This document shows positions 1 through 7,826 of a stretch of DNA of 17,186 nt, one piece after another. Both the position numbers and the translations under genes were made by a program. The DNA comes from an uncultured Bacteriovorax sp. (lineage in GTDB: Bacteria; Bdellovibrionota; Bacteriovoracia; Bacteriovoracales; Bacteriovoracaceae), in assembly GCA_946482295.1 (NCBI GenBank), contig CAMLRB010000059.1:1-17186 (forward strand), in the 5' to 3' direction. How positions within the stretch are numbered: the stretch's first letter is position 1; every line of letters starts with the position of its first letter. The notes beneath the pieces were generated by a model, which was not told the DNA's origin, did not search any database, and saw nothing but the letters and a program-made list of their open reading frames with translations.

Positions 1-2
1 GT

Positions 3-77
3 TTTAACGTTTGTAAAAATTTGATTCGATTGGCTTTCAACCGATTTGATGATGCTGTCAGATCCATCGAAAAATGA
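3..77 (+). pseudogene. Possible 3' end of a host gene cut by the transposon
   Basis: Joining the left flank directly to the right flank through one copy of GATGC restores an open frame that runs from base 3, through the junction, to a TAA at 17168-17170, about ten codons past the insertion point. With the transposon present the frame instead runs into the left end and stops at TGA 75-77, replacing the last ten residues with VRSIEK. Only about 28 host codons are visible and the opposite strand is also partly open, so this may be chance. I do not recognise the protein. Confidence 0.3.
51..55. repeat. Target site duplication, left copy (GATGC)
   Basis: GATGC sits directly before the left TGT terminus and is repeated exactly after the right ACA terminus. 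Five bases is the usual duplication length for Tn7-like elements. Confidence 0.9.
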
Positions 78-83
78 GACAAA
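56..83 (+). repeat. Left terminal inverted repeat
   Basis: Starts TGTCAGATCCA and ends with TGAGACAAA at 75-83. The reverse complement of the right end has TGT, one change, AGATCCA, a variable middle block of about eight bases, then TGAGACAAA at the same distance. The two conserved blocks are probably the cleavage end and the outermost TnsB binding site. Confidence 0.92.
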
Positions 84-179
84 CAAGCCTCCACTTACAG
101 TAATAATCACAGAAGCTGACGATTCAAAAAACACTAGTCATTGATACAACCTATACAAAATCACTCAACCCATTGATAC
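75..179 (+). promoter_or_regulatory. Probable TnsB binding sites in the left end
   Basis: Three related words occur in the left end in the same direction: TGAGACAAAC from 75, and CATTGATAC at 139-147 and 171-179. The last two are exact copies 32 bp apart, about three helical turns. Tn7-like ends carry arrays of short TnsB sites before tnsA, and this spacing fits. A further block from 122 (ATTCAAAA...CACTAGTCA) resembles one in the right end. The tnsA promoter must also lie in 56-195, but I see no clear -7/-33 pair. Confidence 0.5.
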
Positions 180-195
180 TAAATAACATTAGGAT

Positions 196-903
196 ATGAA
201 AAAGGAAAATTTTAAGTTTATTGAAGAATTTGATCCCGTGAGAAAACGAAGAATGCTGATTAAATCCCGGTCAATTACAGGCATCGTTCCAGTATCTGAA
301 AAAGAAGCTGGTGTATGGTTCGAGTCCGGTTTGGAACGAGATTTTATCTTGCTAACCAGGTATAATCCGGACGTGGAAAAAATTGAGGAGCAACCTTTGC
401 GAATTAATTATGATGACGAATCCAAAGCAAAATTTTATACACCCGATTTCATGGTAACCTTTAAATCCGAGACTAATAAGAAAAATTGGCTCTGTGAAAT
501 TAAATATGAAAGCGAACTTCGAGATAATTTTCAAAAATTCAAGCCTCGATTTAAAGCAGCGAAAACTTTCTGTGAAACTCAAGGCTGGGAATTCAAAATC
601 TTCACTGAAAAACATATTCGGACACCTTTATTGGATAACATCAATTTTCTCAGTCGATATAATTACAATGACCTAGATCCTAACTGCTACAAATACATTG
701 TCAACACTTTAACTGATTTGGGCACAAGTTCTCCTGCAGAATTAATGTTAACGCTCGAAAATGCTGACTATAATTTGAAAGGTCGATGCTTATATGCTCT
801 ATGGTATGCTATAAAGTTAGAGGATATTGGTTGTAACCTGGTAACACAAGAACTGTCAATGGATGCTCAAATCTGGATTAATCACAATAGAATATTATCA
901 TGA
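196..903 (+). CDS. tnsA: TnsA-like transposon end-cleaving endonuclease
   Basis: The 235-residue product is probably TnsA, the restriction-enzyme-like subunit that nicks the 5' ends of the transposon so that, together with TnsB, it leaves the donor by cut-and-paste. The nuclease core is visible: SGLERDF with E47, a glutamine-proline strand near 66-67, YTPDF with D84, and CEIKYE with E101 and K103. This is the E...D...ExK arrangement of TnsA. The rest (about 140-235) is the C-terminal region that in Tn7 contacts TnsC. The ATG at 196 follows a weak AGGAT. It is the first gene from the left end and overlaps tnsB by four bases (ATGA), so translation is probably coupled. Presence of TnsA separates this element from Tn5053-type transposons, which lack it. 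Identification is by motif and order. Confidence 0.9.
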   Translation: MKKENFKFIEEFDPVRKRRMLIKSRSITGIVPVSEKEAGVWFESGLERDFILLTRYNPDVEKIEEQPLRINYDDESKAKFYTPDFMVTFKSETNKKNWLCEIKYESELRDNFQKFKPRFKAAKTFCETQGWEFKIFTEKHIRTPLLDNINFLSRYNYNDLDPNCYKYIVNTLTDLGTSSPAELMLTLENADYNLKGRCLYALWYAIKLEDIGCNLVTQELSMDAQIWINHNRILS

Positions 904-2783
904 AGCACATTAACATCGGGACGGTCGGAACATACAACAATCGAAAAGTAACGATTCAAAAATTCATAGATTACGAAAACGTAATAGTTCAGGATAATTC
1001 TAATGGTGATTTGGATCTCGTGAAATTATCTGAGCTAGGATTAGGAGAAAATCTAGAAACCAATACTATTTTCCTGGACACAATTGATGACGAAGACTGG
1101 AAATTGGCATGCTATAGATTCAGCGTAATTAAGCCATATATTGAGGCTGAGAGGACAATGAATCTTGAAATAAATAAATCTGTTTTGGTAAATGAGCTTG
1201 CTGAAAAGCATTCAGTAGGACGTGCAACAATTTACAGATGGATAACAAGCTATAATACCACGGGACTTGTCTCTTCATTATTGCCTACCAAATCAGATGG
1301 AGGAAAGGGGAAATCCCGAATCGACAATGATATTGACCAAATAATTGATGAAACTATAGATACCTTTTACTCCTCGGGGCAGTTGAACACCCAAAAGGCA
1401 ACTGCAATCGAGATTATTAGGTTATGTAAAAATGCAGGGGTAACTCCTCCTCATCCCAATACTGTTTACAATAGAATAAAGGCTAAAGATCGAAGAAAGA
1501 TATTGACTGGCAGGCTTGGATATTCCACTATTAGCCAAACCGTTGATGCGACACCAGGAGAGTTTCAAGAAGCACAATACCCTTTAGATATATTTCAACT
1601 AGATCATACATTATTGGATGTTATTGTGGTTTCAGAAGAAGATCGTACAGCTATGGGTAGACCATGGATAACCGTTGCTATTGATGTATTTAGCAGAATG
1701 GTAGCTGGTTTCTACATTTCAATGGACCCTCCCGGCAGTCTTGGAACAGGAATTTGCTTATCCAACGCAATATTACCAAAAGAGGATATCTGTGCTCGTT
1801 ACGATTTGAAATCCTCATGGCCAGTTTGGGGTATTATGCGAAATCTTCATATGGATAATGCAAAGGAATTTAAAGGAAGTATGCTCACAAAAAATGCCCA
1901 AGAATACGATTTTGTTTTAAACTGGAGACCCAAAGGAAAAGCTCGATATGGTGCGCATATTGAAAGGTACTTGGGAACACTTTCAAAACGAATACATGCA
2001 CTTCCTGGAACAACCTTGGAAAGTATTAAAAAGCGTAAAAATTATGATTCGGTTGCAAAAGCCTCGATGACATTATCTGAACTCGAAAAATGGCTTCATA
2101 TCCAAATCGTTGACGTTTATCACAACTTAAAACACTCCTCGTTAAACACGTCTCCATTACTGAAATTCAACGAAGGCATTTTTGGATCAGGAAAGAAACG
2201 AGGCATAGGAGTTCCAATGATGCAAATGAATCCGGATAAAGTTCGATTAGATTTCTTGCCTCATATTGAGCGTACAATTCAACGTACTGGAGTTGTAATT
2301 GATCATATAAGGTATTATTCAGAAATATTCCGTTCTTACTTGTTTGAGAAAGCTGGAGGATCAACTCAAAAATCATTCATATTCAAACGCGACCCGAGAG
2401 ATCTAAGTAAAATATATTTCCTTGATGCTAAAGAAGCTCGTTATGTTGTCATTAAATATGCAGATGTCCGACTACCGGCAATTAGTTTATGGGAATATCG
2501 TCTGGCCTTGAAGAGAGCAAGTGAGTTATATCCAAACTGTGAAATCACTGAGAAACTGATTTTCGAATCCTATAACAGGCTTCGTGAAATTGAAGAGACA
2601 GCAAAATCTTCAAAAGCTGCCTTTAAGCGAGTTGAGCGAAAACGTAAAGTCGATGAGTTTAAAAACACACTTACTGATCAGATTAATACGGTCACACCAG
2701 AGAAAACTTCTGAATTTGAGGATGTTTCATTGGAGGAAGAAACGATTAATATTCAACCTTTTGATTTTGATGAAGAACTATGA
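900..2783 (+). CDS. tnsB: TnsB-like DDE transposase
   Basis: The 627-residue product is the catalytic transposase of the retroviral-integrase superfamily. It binds the repeats in the ends, cuts the 3' strands and joins them to target DNA. N-terminal helix-turn-helix regions lie near 95-125 (VGRATIYRWI) and 160-195 (PHPNTVYNRI). The catalytic triad reads as D235 in IFQLDHT, D319 in LHMDNAKEF, and E355 in GAHIERYLGT; the D-35-E spacing is usual for the family. A basic, helical C-terminal tail from about 570 is where TnsB normally contacts TnsC. It overlaps tnsA at its start and tnsC at its end, by four bases each. Length is normal for TnsB. No damage is seen and all three acidic residues are present, so it should be active. 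Confidence 0.95.
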   Translation: MKHINIGTVGTYNNRKVTIQKFIDYENVIVQDNSNGDLDLVKLSELGLGENLETNTIFLDTIDDEDWKLACYRFSVIKPYIEAERTMNLEINKSVLVNELAEKHSVGRATIYRWITSYNTTGLVSSLLPTKSDGGKGKSRIDNDIDQIIDETIDTFYSSGQLNTQKATAIEIIRLCKNAGVTPPHPNTVYNRIKAKDRRKILTGRLGYSTISQTVDATPGEFQEAQYPLDIFQLDHTLLDVIVVSEEDRTAMGRPWITVAIDVFSRMVAGFYISMDPPGSLGTGICLSNAILPKEDICARYDLKSSWPVWGIMRNLHMDNAKEFKGSMLTKNAQEYDFVLNWRPKGKARYGAHIERYLGTLSKRIHALPGTTLESIKKRKNYDSVAKASMTLSELEKWLHIQIVDVYHNLKHSSLNTSPLLKFNEGIFGSGKKRGIGVPMMQMNPDKVRLDFLPHIERTIQRTGVVIDHIRYYSEIFRSYLFEKAGGSTQKSFIFKRDPRDLSKIYFLDAKEARYVVIKYADVRLPAISLWEYRLALKRASELYPNCEITEKLIFESYNRLREIEETAKSSKAAFKRVERKRKVDEFKNTLTDQINTVTPEKTSEFEDVSLEEETINIQPFDFDEEL

Positions 2784-3649
2784 AAGATGCATTAGACTTT
2801 GAAGATATTACAAAAGACATTTTTAAGCAGAGGTGGATTAACTATCCAAAAGCTACTGAAATACTGAAAAATTTGGAAATGCTCCTCCGATTACCAAAAT
2901 CAGACAGGATGCAAAGTCTTTTGATTATGGGTGAACCAAATAGCGGAAAAACAACTTTGGCTAAAAAGTTTGTAAAACAACACCCTGCATATCTTGAAAC
3001 TGCGACGGATGAACAATTTGGGACCACAATCGAGATCGTAGTCCGCCCAGTTATTATGGTCCAATCACCGCATGTACCACACGAGAAGACATTGTACTAC
3101 AATATTCTTGACCAACTTAACCTACCGTATAGAAAGTCTACAAGATCCGAATATCTAAAACAAACAGTTATTCACGCAATGGTTGATATGAAAGTCCAGG
3201 TTTTAATCTTAGATGAAATTCATTTTTTACTTGATGGATCACCATTAAAACAGCGTGAATTTCTAAACCTAATCAGGTACATTTCTAACCAAGCACAAGT
3301 TTCCATCGTTGCACTCGGAACAGATGAAGCTAGTTATGCAATTAAAGCTGAACGTCAACTTGATACCAGGTTTGATACACTGAACATTCCAAGATGGGAA
3401 TGTAATGTTGATTTTTTAAGGCTGCTCGCTACGATTGAAAAATTCTTTCCTTTTTCTGAACCCAGTAATTTAGCAAGTAAAGCTATGAGTCAGGAAATTT
3501 TTAGAATGAGTCATGGAGTTTTAGGAGAAGTAATAAAAATTACACGTTTGGCGGCCATGAGAGCAATTGAAAATGATGAATCCAGTATTTCTTTAGCAAG
3601 ACTAAAATCACTGAATTACAAATCACCTTTTGATCTTGATAGATATTAA
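2780..3649 (+). CDS. tnsC: TnsC/TniB-like AAA+ transposition regulator
   Basis: The 289-residue AAA+ ATPase links the target-selecting TniQ protein to the transposase and marks the chosen DNA. Walker A is G51-EPNSG-K57-TT, and Walker B is VLILDEIHFLL with D145 and E146. Sensor-type sequence follows (VALGTDEA) and then TRFDTLNIPRW, an arginine-containing segment typical of the family. At 289 residues it is much shorter than Tn7 TnsC (about 555) and close to TniB of Tn5053-type elements, so the long TnsA- and TnsB-contacting tails of Tn7 TnsC are mostly missing. Start ATG at 2780 overlaps the tnsB stop by four bases. The gene overlaps the start of tniQ by 20 bases. Called tnsC because the operon has tnsA; tniB would be equally fair. 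Confidence 0.92.
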   Translation: MKDALDFEDITKDIFKQRWINYPKATEILKNLEMLLRLPKSDRMQSLLIMGEPNSGKTTLAKKFVKQHPAYLETATDEQFGTTIEIVVRPVIMVQSPHVPHEKTLYYNILDQLNLPYRKSTRSEYLKQTVIHAMVDMKVQVLILDEIHFLLDGSPLKQREFLNLIRYISNQAQVSIVALGTDEASYAIKAERQLDTRFDTLNIPRWECNVDFLRLLATIEKFFPFSEPSNLASKAMSQEIFRMSHGVLGEVIKITRLAAMRAIENDESSISLARLKSLNYKSPFDLDRY

Positions 3650-4328
3650 AAATTTAACCCCATCGAGACTTATATCTGCGTTTCCGGATGAAGCCCCAAG
3701 TTCTTGGTTAGTAAGACTTGCAAACGCAAATTATCTTAATATTAAAACCTTCTGCGGAACATTTGAAATGTCCGAAACACTGAAATCAGAAATTGATATT
3801 TCACCTGTAATTTCGTCGCCCATCTTCTCAACATCCGATATTAAACTACCGATAGGACTCAAGGATAAGATAGCTGATTTCACCTGGAAGTCTAGAACTT
3901 CTGATTGGATAATTAACCCAAATAAGAAGGGACATGCGCACTGGAACTGCTTTTCAAAAATATGTCCTCAATGCCTTACAGAATACGGTTACTATCGCAA
4001 TAGCTGGAAGCTTCAATTGTTTCAAGGCTGCACGCGGTGTGAACTTGTGCTAATTGATAATTGCCCGAATTGTAAAATGGTTCCTTCAGCAATTAAATCA
4101 GATCTCAATACAAATCTTGTCAAAAATTACAATCCATTAAACTATTGCTGGTATTGTAATTATGATTACAGAATCTTAAAAGCAAACAGGATGGACCCTT
4201 ATTTGCTGGAGAGGATGAATAAAATTGAGAAGGCATATACAGAGGACCCTCCAAACATTCGATATCTAAAGTTTCTACAATTCGGTTACGTTGAAGAACT
4301 TATTTACCAAAAGTCTTCAAAATCCTAG
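3630..4328 (+). CDS. tniQ: Short TniQ/TnsD-family target-selection protein
   Basis: The 232-residue product is the target-site adaptor of Tn7-like systems. The family's opening motif is present (DEAPSSWLVRLANANYL, about 20-36). Four CxxC pairs follow: C112/C115 (CPQC), C134/C137 (CTRC), C145/C148 (CPNC) and C173/C176 (CWYC), with YYRNSWKL between the first two; together they should bind zinc. In many TniQ proteins the second pair ends in histidine; here it is cysteine. It is less than half the length of Tn7 TnsD (about 508), lacking the long C-terminal DNA-recognition part. Start is a TTG at 3630 (or 3636); no ATG lies before the domain. It is the only TniQ in the element, so either it selects the target alone or another factor helps. 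Its 3' end overlaps the convergent gene by 29 bases. Confidence 0.85.
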   Translation: MILIDIKNLTPSRLISAFPDEAPSSWLVRLANANYLNIKTFCGTFEMSETLKSEIDISPVISSPIFSTSDIKLPIGLKDKIADFTWKSRTSDWIINPNKKGHAHWNCFSKICPQCLTEYGYYRNSWKLQLFQGCTRCELVLIDNCPNCKMVPSAIKSDLNTNLVKNYNPLNYCWYCNYDYRILKANRMDPYLLERMNKIEKAYTEDPPNIRYLKFLQFGYVEELIYQKSSKS

Positions 4329-6177
4329 CTGTTATCTTCTCGATTTGATGATCAATAGCATCCTTTTGTGGAATTGGTTGATCCTTTTCTATTCCATCTA
4401 CCGTAACGACATGGGTTTGTTTGTGATTAAACTTATTATTTGGCTCGGTTCTTCCAGCATCAGTTGGATCATCTTCATATAAAAACGTACGTATCTTATC
4501 TAAAAGACTTTCTTCTTCCAGTATAGCGTAGTCTTTTGCACTATAAAGCCATGTCCTGGAATTAGTCTTCGTTACTGAAGTCTTTTCAAACAAGTAATAA
4601 TATCGAGGTAAATGTCCTTTATCCATTATTTGAAATACACCTAGGTAAAGTGACCATTTTGGACCAATTGGTCTATCTTTAAGCAAGAGCTTATTACAAT
4701 CTATAACTTGTTCTTCTTGATAGGTTTGTAAATCAGCCGCATAAAAATTCAATATCGTTTGAAGTCCGCTTTTTTGCAAATTGATTCTTACCGCCTTCAA
4801 TATATTTGGGAAATGATCAAAGTAGTCACGAGCTCGAATGGTTTCTCGAATTACCGGGGTATATCCTGGTTCCTGATCGACAATACCTGGTGGAGAAATG
4901 AATCCTCCTTCTTCTTCGCCTGCAGCTCCACCTTTCCCGTCCGGCAACCTTCTATCTTCATCCAGTTTATCTATTTCTGGTTCTTCAATTCTTATATCCA
5001 CGATAGGATTCAATAATTCATCTAACCCTAAAGCATCTATTTCAACAGGTTTATCCTTTGGATTAGAGCCTCCGCCATAGTCAACATCAAGTTGGACTTC
5101 CGGATCGCCAGCTGGTCTTCCACCATTCCCTCCAGATCCACCACCATCTGGATATGTTGTGACTTCTCCATCATTCTTTGGAACAATCGGTGTATAGGTA
5201 TGATCAATGGTTTTTGAACAAGAATGCAACTGCACGAAATACAACCCTCTCTTACCATCATTTCTAGATACTCTAAAAGCATAACCTTTCATCCGACTGA
5301 ACTCAACTATTGGCAACCCATCAATCGCAGAGAAATAATAGTACCCCCTCGTATTAAGATAGTTCTGCATTTTTCTGATTTTATCACGAAATGCAGGATA
5401 ATATGCCACATTGCCAATAACATGGCTATCATTTAAATCGTCTTTTCGCCTTAGATATACCAAATACTTTCCGTTCTCAACAATCGATCTCACAGGATCA
5501 AATGTAAGGCTGGCATCTGGATTCGTATTTGAGTTGAATTGAACTACTAATAAGCGCGAATTAAAGTTTGTCAAATCTGCAGTAGCAGACGAAAAAAAAT
5601 ATCGATGGATCTCGTACGAATTAAACGCTACAAAATCTATCTTTTCAGGATCTGCCCAAGGTGGTATATGTTTGTAAAAAGGAGTTTCATTTGTGTTTTT
5701 ATTCTTAGCATGTTTGTAGAGAGCGGTATCCAGTTCATACATTAAAATCCCTGAATGATCAATGTTCTCTATTCCGTGTTTTTCTTCAGGAACACCAAAG
5801 GATTGATTAAATATCGATGTATCGGCTATTTTATAATTATTGGATTCAAGAAACTCATCTGGAATGGAACAATATTCCATATACGCAGATGGTAATATCA
5901 CTTGGGGATTACCTTTATTGGACCAAATTGATCCTACAACAAAAAGTCTCTCGAATGCAACATCACAGTTCGTCTTAAACGTGCCTAGAATTCCTGTATC
6001 TTCAAATTTCCTTAATGTACCTGGTGCCTTTAATTTCTCTTTAAGGTTGTAGATCCGATGAAACTTCAGCTGCAGTCTGAATGCTCCTGTTTTAGGTTGG
6101 AATATTTGAGACACGTTGTACAACCTATACCCATCTTCAGATGGAAATGGCTTCTCTAAAAAATCACTTATTTTCAA
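4300..6177 (-). CDS. Large protein beside the transposition core, possibly TnsE-like target selector
   Basis: The 625-residue soluble protein has three parts: an N-terminal region (1-335) with a conserved-looking opening (YNVSQIFQ...RLQLKFH, 20-40) and a FNSYEIHRYFFSS segment (185-197); a Gly- and acid-rich linker (about 340-435); and a C-terminal domain (about 445-625) with KWSLYLGVF, RYYYLFEKT and a final helix HQIEKITARIL preceded by FNHKQTH. This order, the PYxxE-like helix segment and the C-terminal hxHP-like/terminal-helix layout recall TnsE of Tn7 (about 538 residues), which targets replicating DNA. The resemblance is from memory and weak. Position supports it: it abuts tniQ, though on the opposite strand, whereas Tn7 tnsE follows tnsD on the same strand. 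Start is a TTG at 6177, since no ATG occurs before the upstream stop. A cargo protein of unknown function is the alternative. Confidence 0.45.
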   Translation of the reverse strand: MKISDFLEKPFPSEDGYRLYNVSQIFQPKTGAFRLQLKFHRIYNLKEKLKAPGTLRKFEDTGILGTFKTNCDVAFERLFVVGSIWSNKGNPQVILPSAYMEYCSIPDEFLESNNYKIADTSIFNQSFGVPEEKHGIENIDHSGILMYELDTALYKHAKNKNTNETPFYKHIPPWADPEKIDFVAFNSYEIHRYFFSSATADLTNFNSRLLVVQFNSNTNPDASLTFDPVRSIVENGKYLVYLRRKDDLNDSHVIGNVAYYPAFRDKIRKMQNYLNTRGYYYFSAIDGLPIVEFSRMKGYAFRVSRNDGKRGLYFVQLHSCSKTIDHTYTPIVPKNDGEVTTYPDGGGSGGNGGRPAGDPEVQLDVDYGGGSNPKDKPVEIDALGLDELLNPIVDIRIEEPEIDKLDEDRRLPDGKGGAAGEEEGGFISPPGIVDQEPGYTPVIRETIRARDYFDHFPNILKAVRINLQKSGLQTILNFYAADLQTYQEEQVIDCNKLLLKDRPIGPKWSLYLGVFQIMDKGHLPRYYYLFEKTSVTKTNSRTWLYSAKDYAILEEESLLDKIRTFLYEDDPTDAGRTEPNNKFNHKQTHVVTVDGIEKDQPIPQKDAIDHQIEKITARILKTFGK

Positions 6178-6233
6178 TTCGTTCGCGAATAATGGTTGTT
6201 AATAGTGGTAATGCAATAGAAATAATGCGACAA

Positions 6234-6485
6234 TTAGTCAAATCCTTTCGAAAAGAATTCAGAGAGTGGTATCTCCATCTTATTCAATAATTCGATCAGT
6301 GTCAAATAATTGAAATTGGATTTTCCAGACTCATAGCGCGCATATTGAGCTCGCTGTATTCCGAACTTTAATGCCGCTTCCTCTGCAGTTTTTAAACCGC
6401 TTTCTTTTCTGATTTCACGTAATCGTCTTCCAAATTTTTCAAGGGCTTCCTGATTTATCTCTTCACGTTTTGGTTTTTTTTCCAT
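6234..6485 (-). CDS. XRE/Cro-type helix-turn-helix regulator
   Basis: The 83-residue DNA-binding protein has a typical HTH_3 fold at about 15-72: FGRRLREIRKESGLKTAEEAA for the first two helices, FGIQRAQYARYESGKSN for the recognition helix and following turn, then LIELLNKMEIPLSEFF. It lies 56 bases upstream of the putative TnsE-like gene on the same strand and probably controls both through the 97-base divergent spacer (6486-6582). Regulators of this kind usually repress their own promoter. I see no obvious operator palindrome in that spacer. Fold assignment is secure; the target is inferred. Confidence 0.85.
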   Translation of the reverse strand: MEKKPKREEINQEALEKFGRRLREIRKESGLKTAEEAALKFGIQRAQYARYESGKSNFNYLTLIELLNKMEIPLSEFFSKGFD

Positions 6486-6557
6486 GAAAACAAATAACTC
6501 AGAATGCGATTTTTAAATCAACCACTGTAAAATAGTCCACTCATAAGTAGAATTATT

Positions 6558-6565
6558 TATTTTTG
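6558..6565 (+). promoter_or_regulatory. Bacteroidota-type -7 box (TATTTTTG)
   Basis: TATTTTTG matches TAnnTTTG, the -7 element of Bacteroidota primary-sigma promoters. It lies about 18 bases before the ATG at 6583 and would give a very short leader. No clear -33 TTTG is seen at the normal distance, so the call is tentative. Confidence 0.4.
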
Positions 6566-6582
6566 TCAAAAAGTGTTTGATT

Positions 6583-6852
6583 ATGTTCCGATCAAAGTAT
6601 GATGACAATCAAAAGCGCAAAATTTTGAATGAGAGAGTAGTTAAAAAACTTACCGTAAGAGCAATTTGCGAAAAGTACAACATCACTCCCCCAACCTTCT
6701 ATTCCTGGAGATATAAATTCGGAAATAAGATTCTTCCGGAAGAATCTAATGATCATTCAGACAATTTGGAAACAGAAAATGAAACGCTTAGACAATTGTA
6801 CATTAACCTTTCAGCACACAATTATGAGCTGGCAAAATTCTTAAACAAATGA
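6583..6852 (+). CDS. Lone IS3-OrfA-like helix-turn-helix protein
   Basis: The product (89 residues from ATG 6583; a TTG two codons earlier is possible) resembles the OrfA subunit of IS3-family transposases. FRSKYDDNQKRKIL leads into the helix-turn-helix, with VRAICEKYNITPPTFYSWRYKFG as recognition helix, and LETENETLRQLYINLSAHNYELAKFL looks like the leucine-rich coiled coil that OrfA uses to dimerise. No OrfB integrase follows and no insertion-sequence ends are evident, so this is either a remnant or a domesticated DNA-binding regulator. It shares an ATGA overlap with the next gene, which suggests it is kept as part of a two-gene unit. Confidence 0.7.
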   Translation: MFRSKYDDNQKRKILNERVVKKLTVRAICEKYNITPPTFYSWRYKFGNKILPEESNDHSDNLETENETLRQLYINLSAHNYELAKFLNK

Positions 6853-7313
6853 AACTATTCACACTAAAAAGATTCTTCATCCTGTTCTCTATTCTAACCA
6901 TCCTGCTCTTAAATATGGGCTGTAGGGAGAAAAAAATGCTGAGGCTTTCCGACGGAGCCTTTGAAAAGCCTTACCCCTCTCCATGTATATATACAGACAG
7001 TTCTACTCAAATCTTTTACGAAACAATTAAAATCTGGATTGATAGCAAAGAGGAAGTATTGTCCTGGAAAGGTGGTGCCACTGGAGGAACTGTTGATATC
7101 AAACTAGCTAAATCTGATCGAGGACGAAAAGATGAGCTGCGTTTAAGTATAACCGCAGATAGTGCTTTCAACGATATGCTTCCTCCTGGAGCAATACCAA
7201 ATCATGAATTGTTGAGAAACTCTAGGATCTATATTAACCCAAGTAAGAGACACATGACCATGTACATTGTAATTGATGGGCATGAAACAGTCTATGATTT
7301 TACAAAATCCTGA
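6849..7313 (+). CDS. Probable lipoprotein of unknown function
   Basis: The 154-residue protein begins with a basic N-terminus (MKLFTLKRF), a hydrophobic stretch (FFILFSILTILLLN) and MGC at 23-25, which fits a lipoprotein signal with lipidated C25, although asparagine rather than leucine at -3 makes the lipobox imperfect. The mature part has a glycine-rich turn (WKGGATGGT), beta-type strands and no motif I recognise. It would be anchored in the cell envelope. Its start overlaps the stop of the HTH gene (ATGA), so the two are translationally coupled. An envelope protein paired with an OrfA-like regulator inside a transposon is unusual. Confidence 0.6.
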   Translation: MKLFTLKRFFILFSILTILLLNMGCREKKMLRLSDGAFEKPYPSPCIYTDSSTQIFYETIKIWIDSKEEVLSWKGGATGGTVDIKLAKSDRGRKDELRLSITADSAFNDMLPPGAIPNHELLRNSRIYINPSKRHMTMYIVIDGHETVYDFTKS

Positions 7314-7323
7314 TATTTAATTG

Positions 7324-7356
7324 GGGACAAACAATGCTACACGTCTTGTTAGTCCC
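7324..7356. terminator. Hairpin between convergent genes, likely two-way terminator
   Basis: GGGAC at 7324-7328 pairs with GTCCC at 7352-7356, and AACAA at 7330-7334 pairs with TTGTT at 7346-7350, with one mismatch between and an 11-base loop. It lies between the stops of the lipoprotein gene (+) and the 123-residue gene (-) and could serve both strands. No strong T-run follows. Confidence 0.6.
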
Positions 7357-7365
7357 TACATAAAA

Positions 7366-7737
7366 CTAAACACGAGATCCGTGATGATCTGCAATCTTAA
7401 TGACTAAAGCAAAATCCCCATCATTATTCCAAACACTGTATCCTTCCTCAAACCCCCAATAGAAAGTATGAATTATCTTCTTATTCTCAGACTGCATCGG
7501 CACATAACTCAAGCCTTGAGGATGTGCTCTCGTATATAATCTTATTAAGTCCCCAGGACTTACTTCTAGTTTTTGGAAACTGTAAAAATGTCGATTCTTA
7601 TTTGAAACTTCGTTTTCTTCATCATAAGTAGTATCAATTACTACAAATTCGCCAAGATTGGCAACCTCTTCAACATCAATTAATAAACGCTCCTCTCCAG
7701 TTCTTCTCTGTGAAACACATCTAATCTTTAATTCCAT
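7366..7737 (-). CDS. Small protein with lamin-tail-like motif
   Basis: The 123-residue protein has no signal peptide or membrane segment. Its second half (HFYSFQKLEVSPGDLIRLYT, then HTFYWGFEEGYSVWNNDGDFALVIKI) resembles lamin-tail-type beta-sandwich domains, in which a WNNxGD turn precedes the last strand. In bacteria such domains are often found in secreted or envelope proteins, but this copy appears cytoplasmic. It is transcribed away from the large defence genes and ends against the hairpin at 7324-7356. It may be part of the defence cargo or an independent gene. Function is unknown and the fold is an inference from one motif region. Confidence 0.6.
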   Translation of the reverse strand: MELKIRCVSQRRTGEERLLIDVEEVANLGEFVVIDTTYDEENEVSNKNRHFYSFQKLEVSPGDLIRLYTRAHPQGLSYVPMQSENKKIIHTFYWGFEEGYSVWNNDGDFALVIKIADHHGSRV

Positions 7738-7826
7738 GTTTTTTGTTTAAGTGAATAGTTATTTACATGCGAAATATAAATATTTTAACTTTAATCATTA
7801 GATTTAAAGCTACTATTTACTATTTA

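Noticed and set aside
6486..6582. A palindromic operator for the XRE regulator in the divergent spacer
   Set aside because: Only short, imperfect, AT-rich symmetries are present; none stands out from the base composition.
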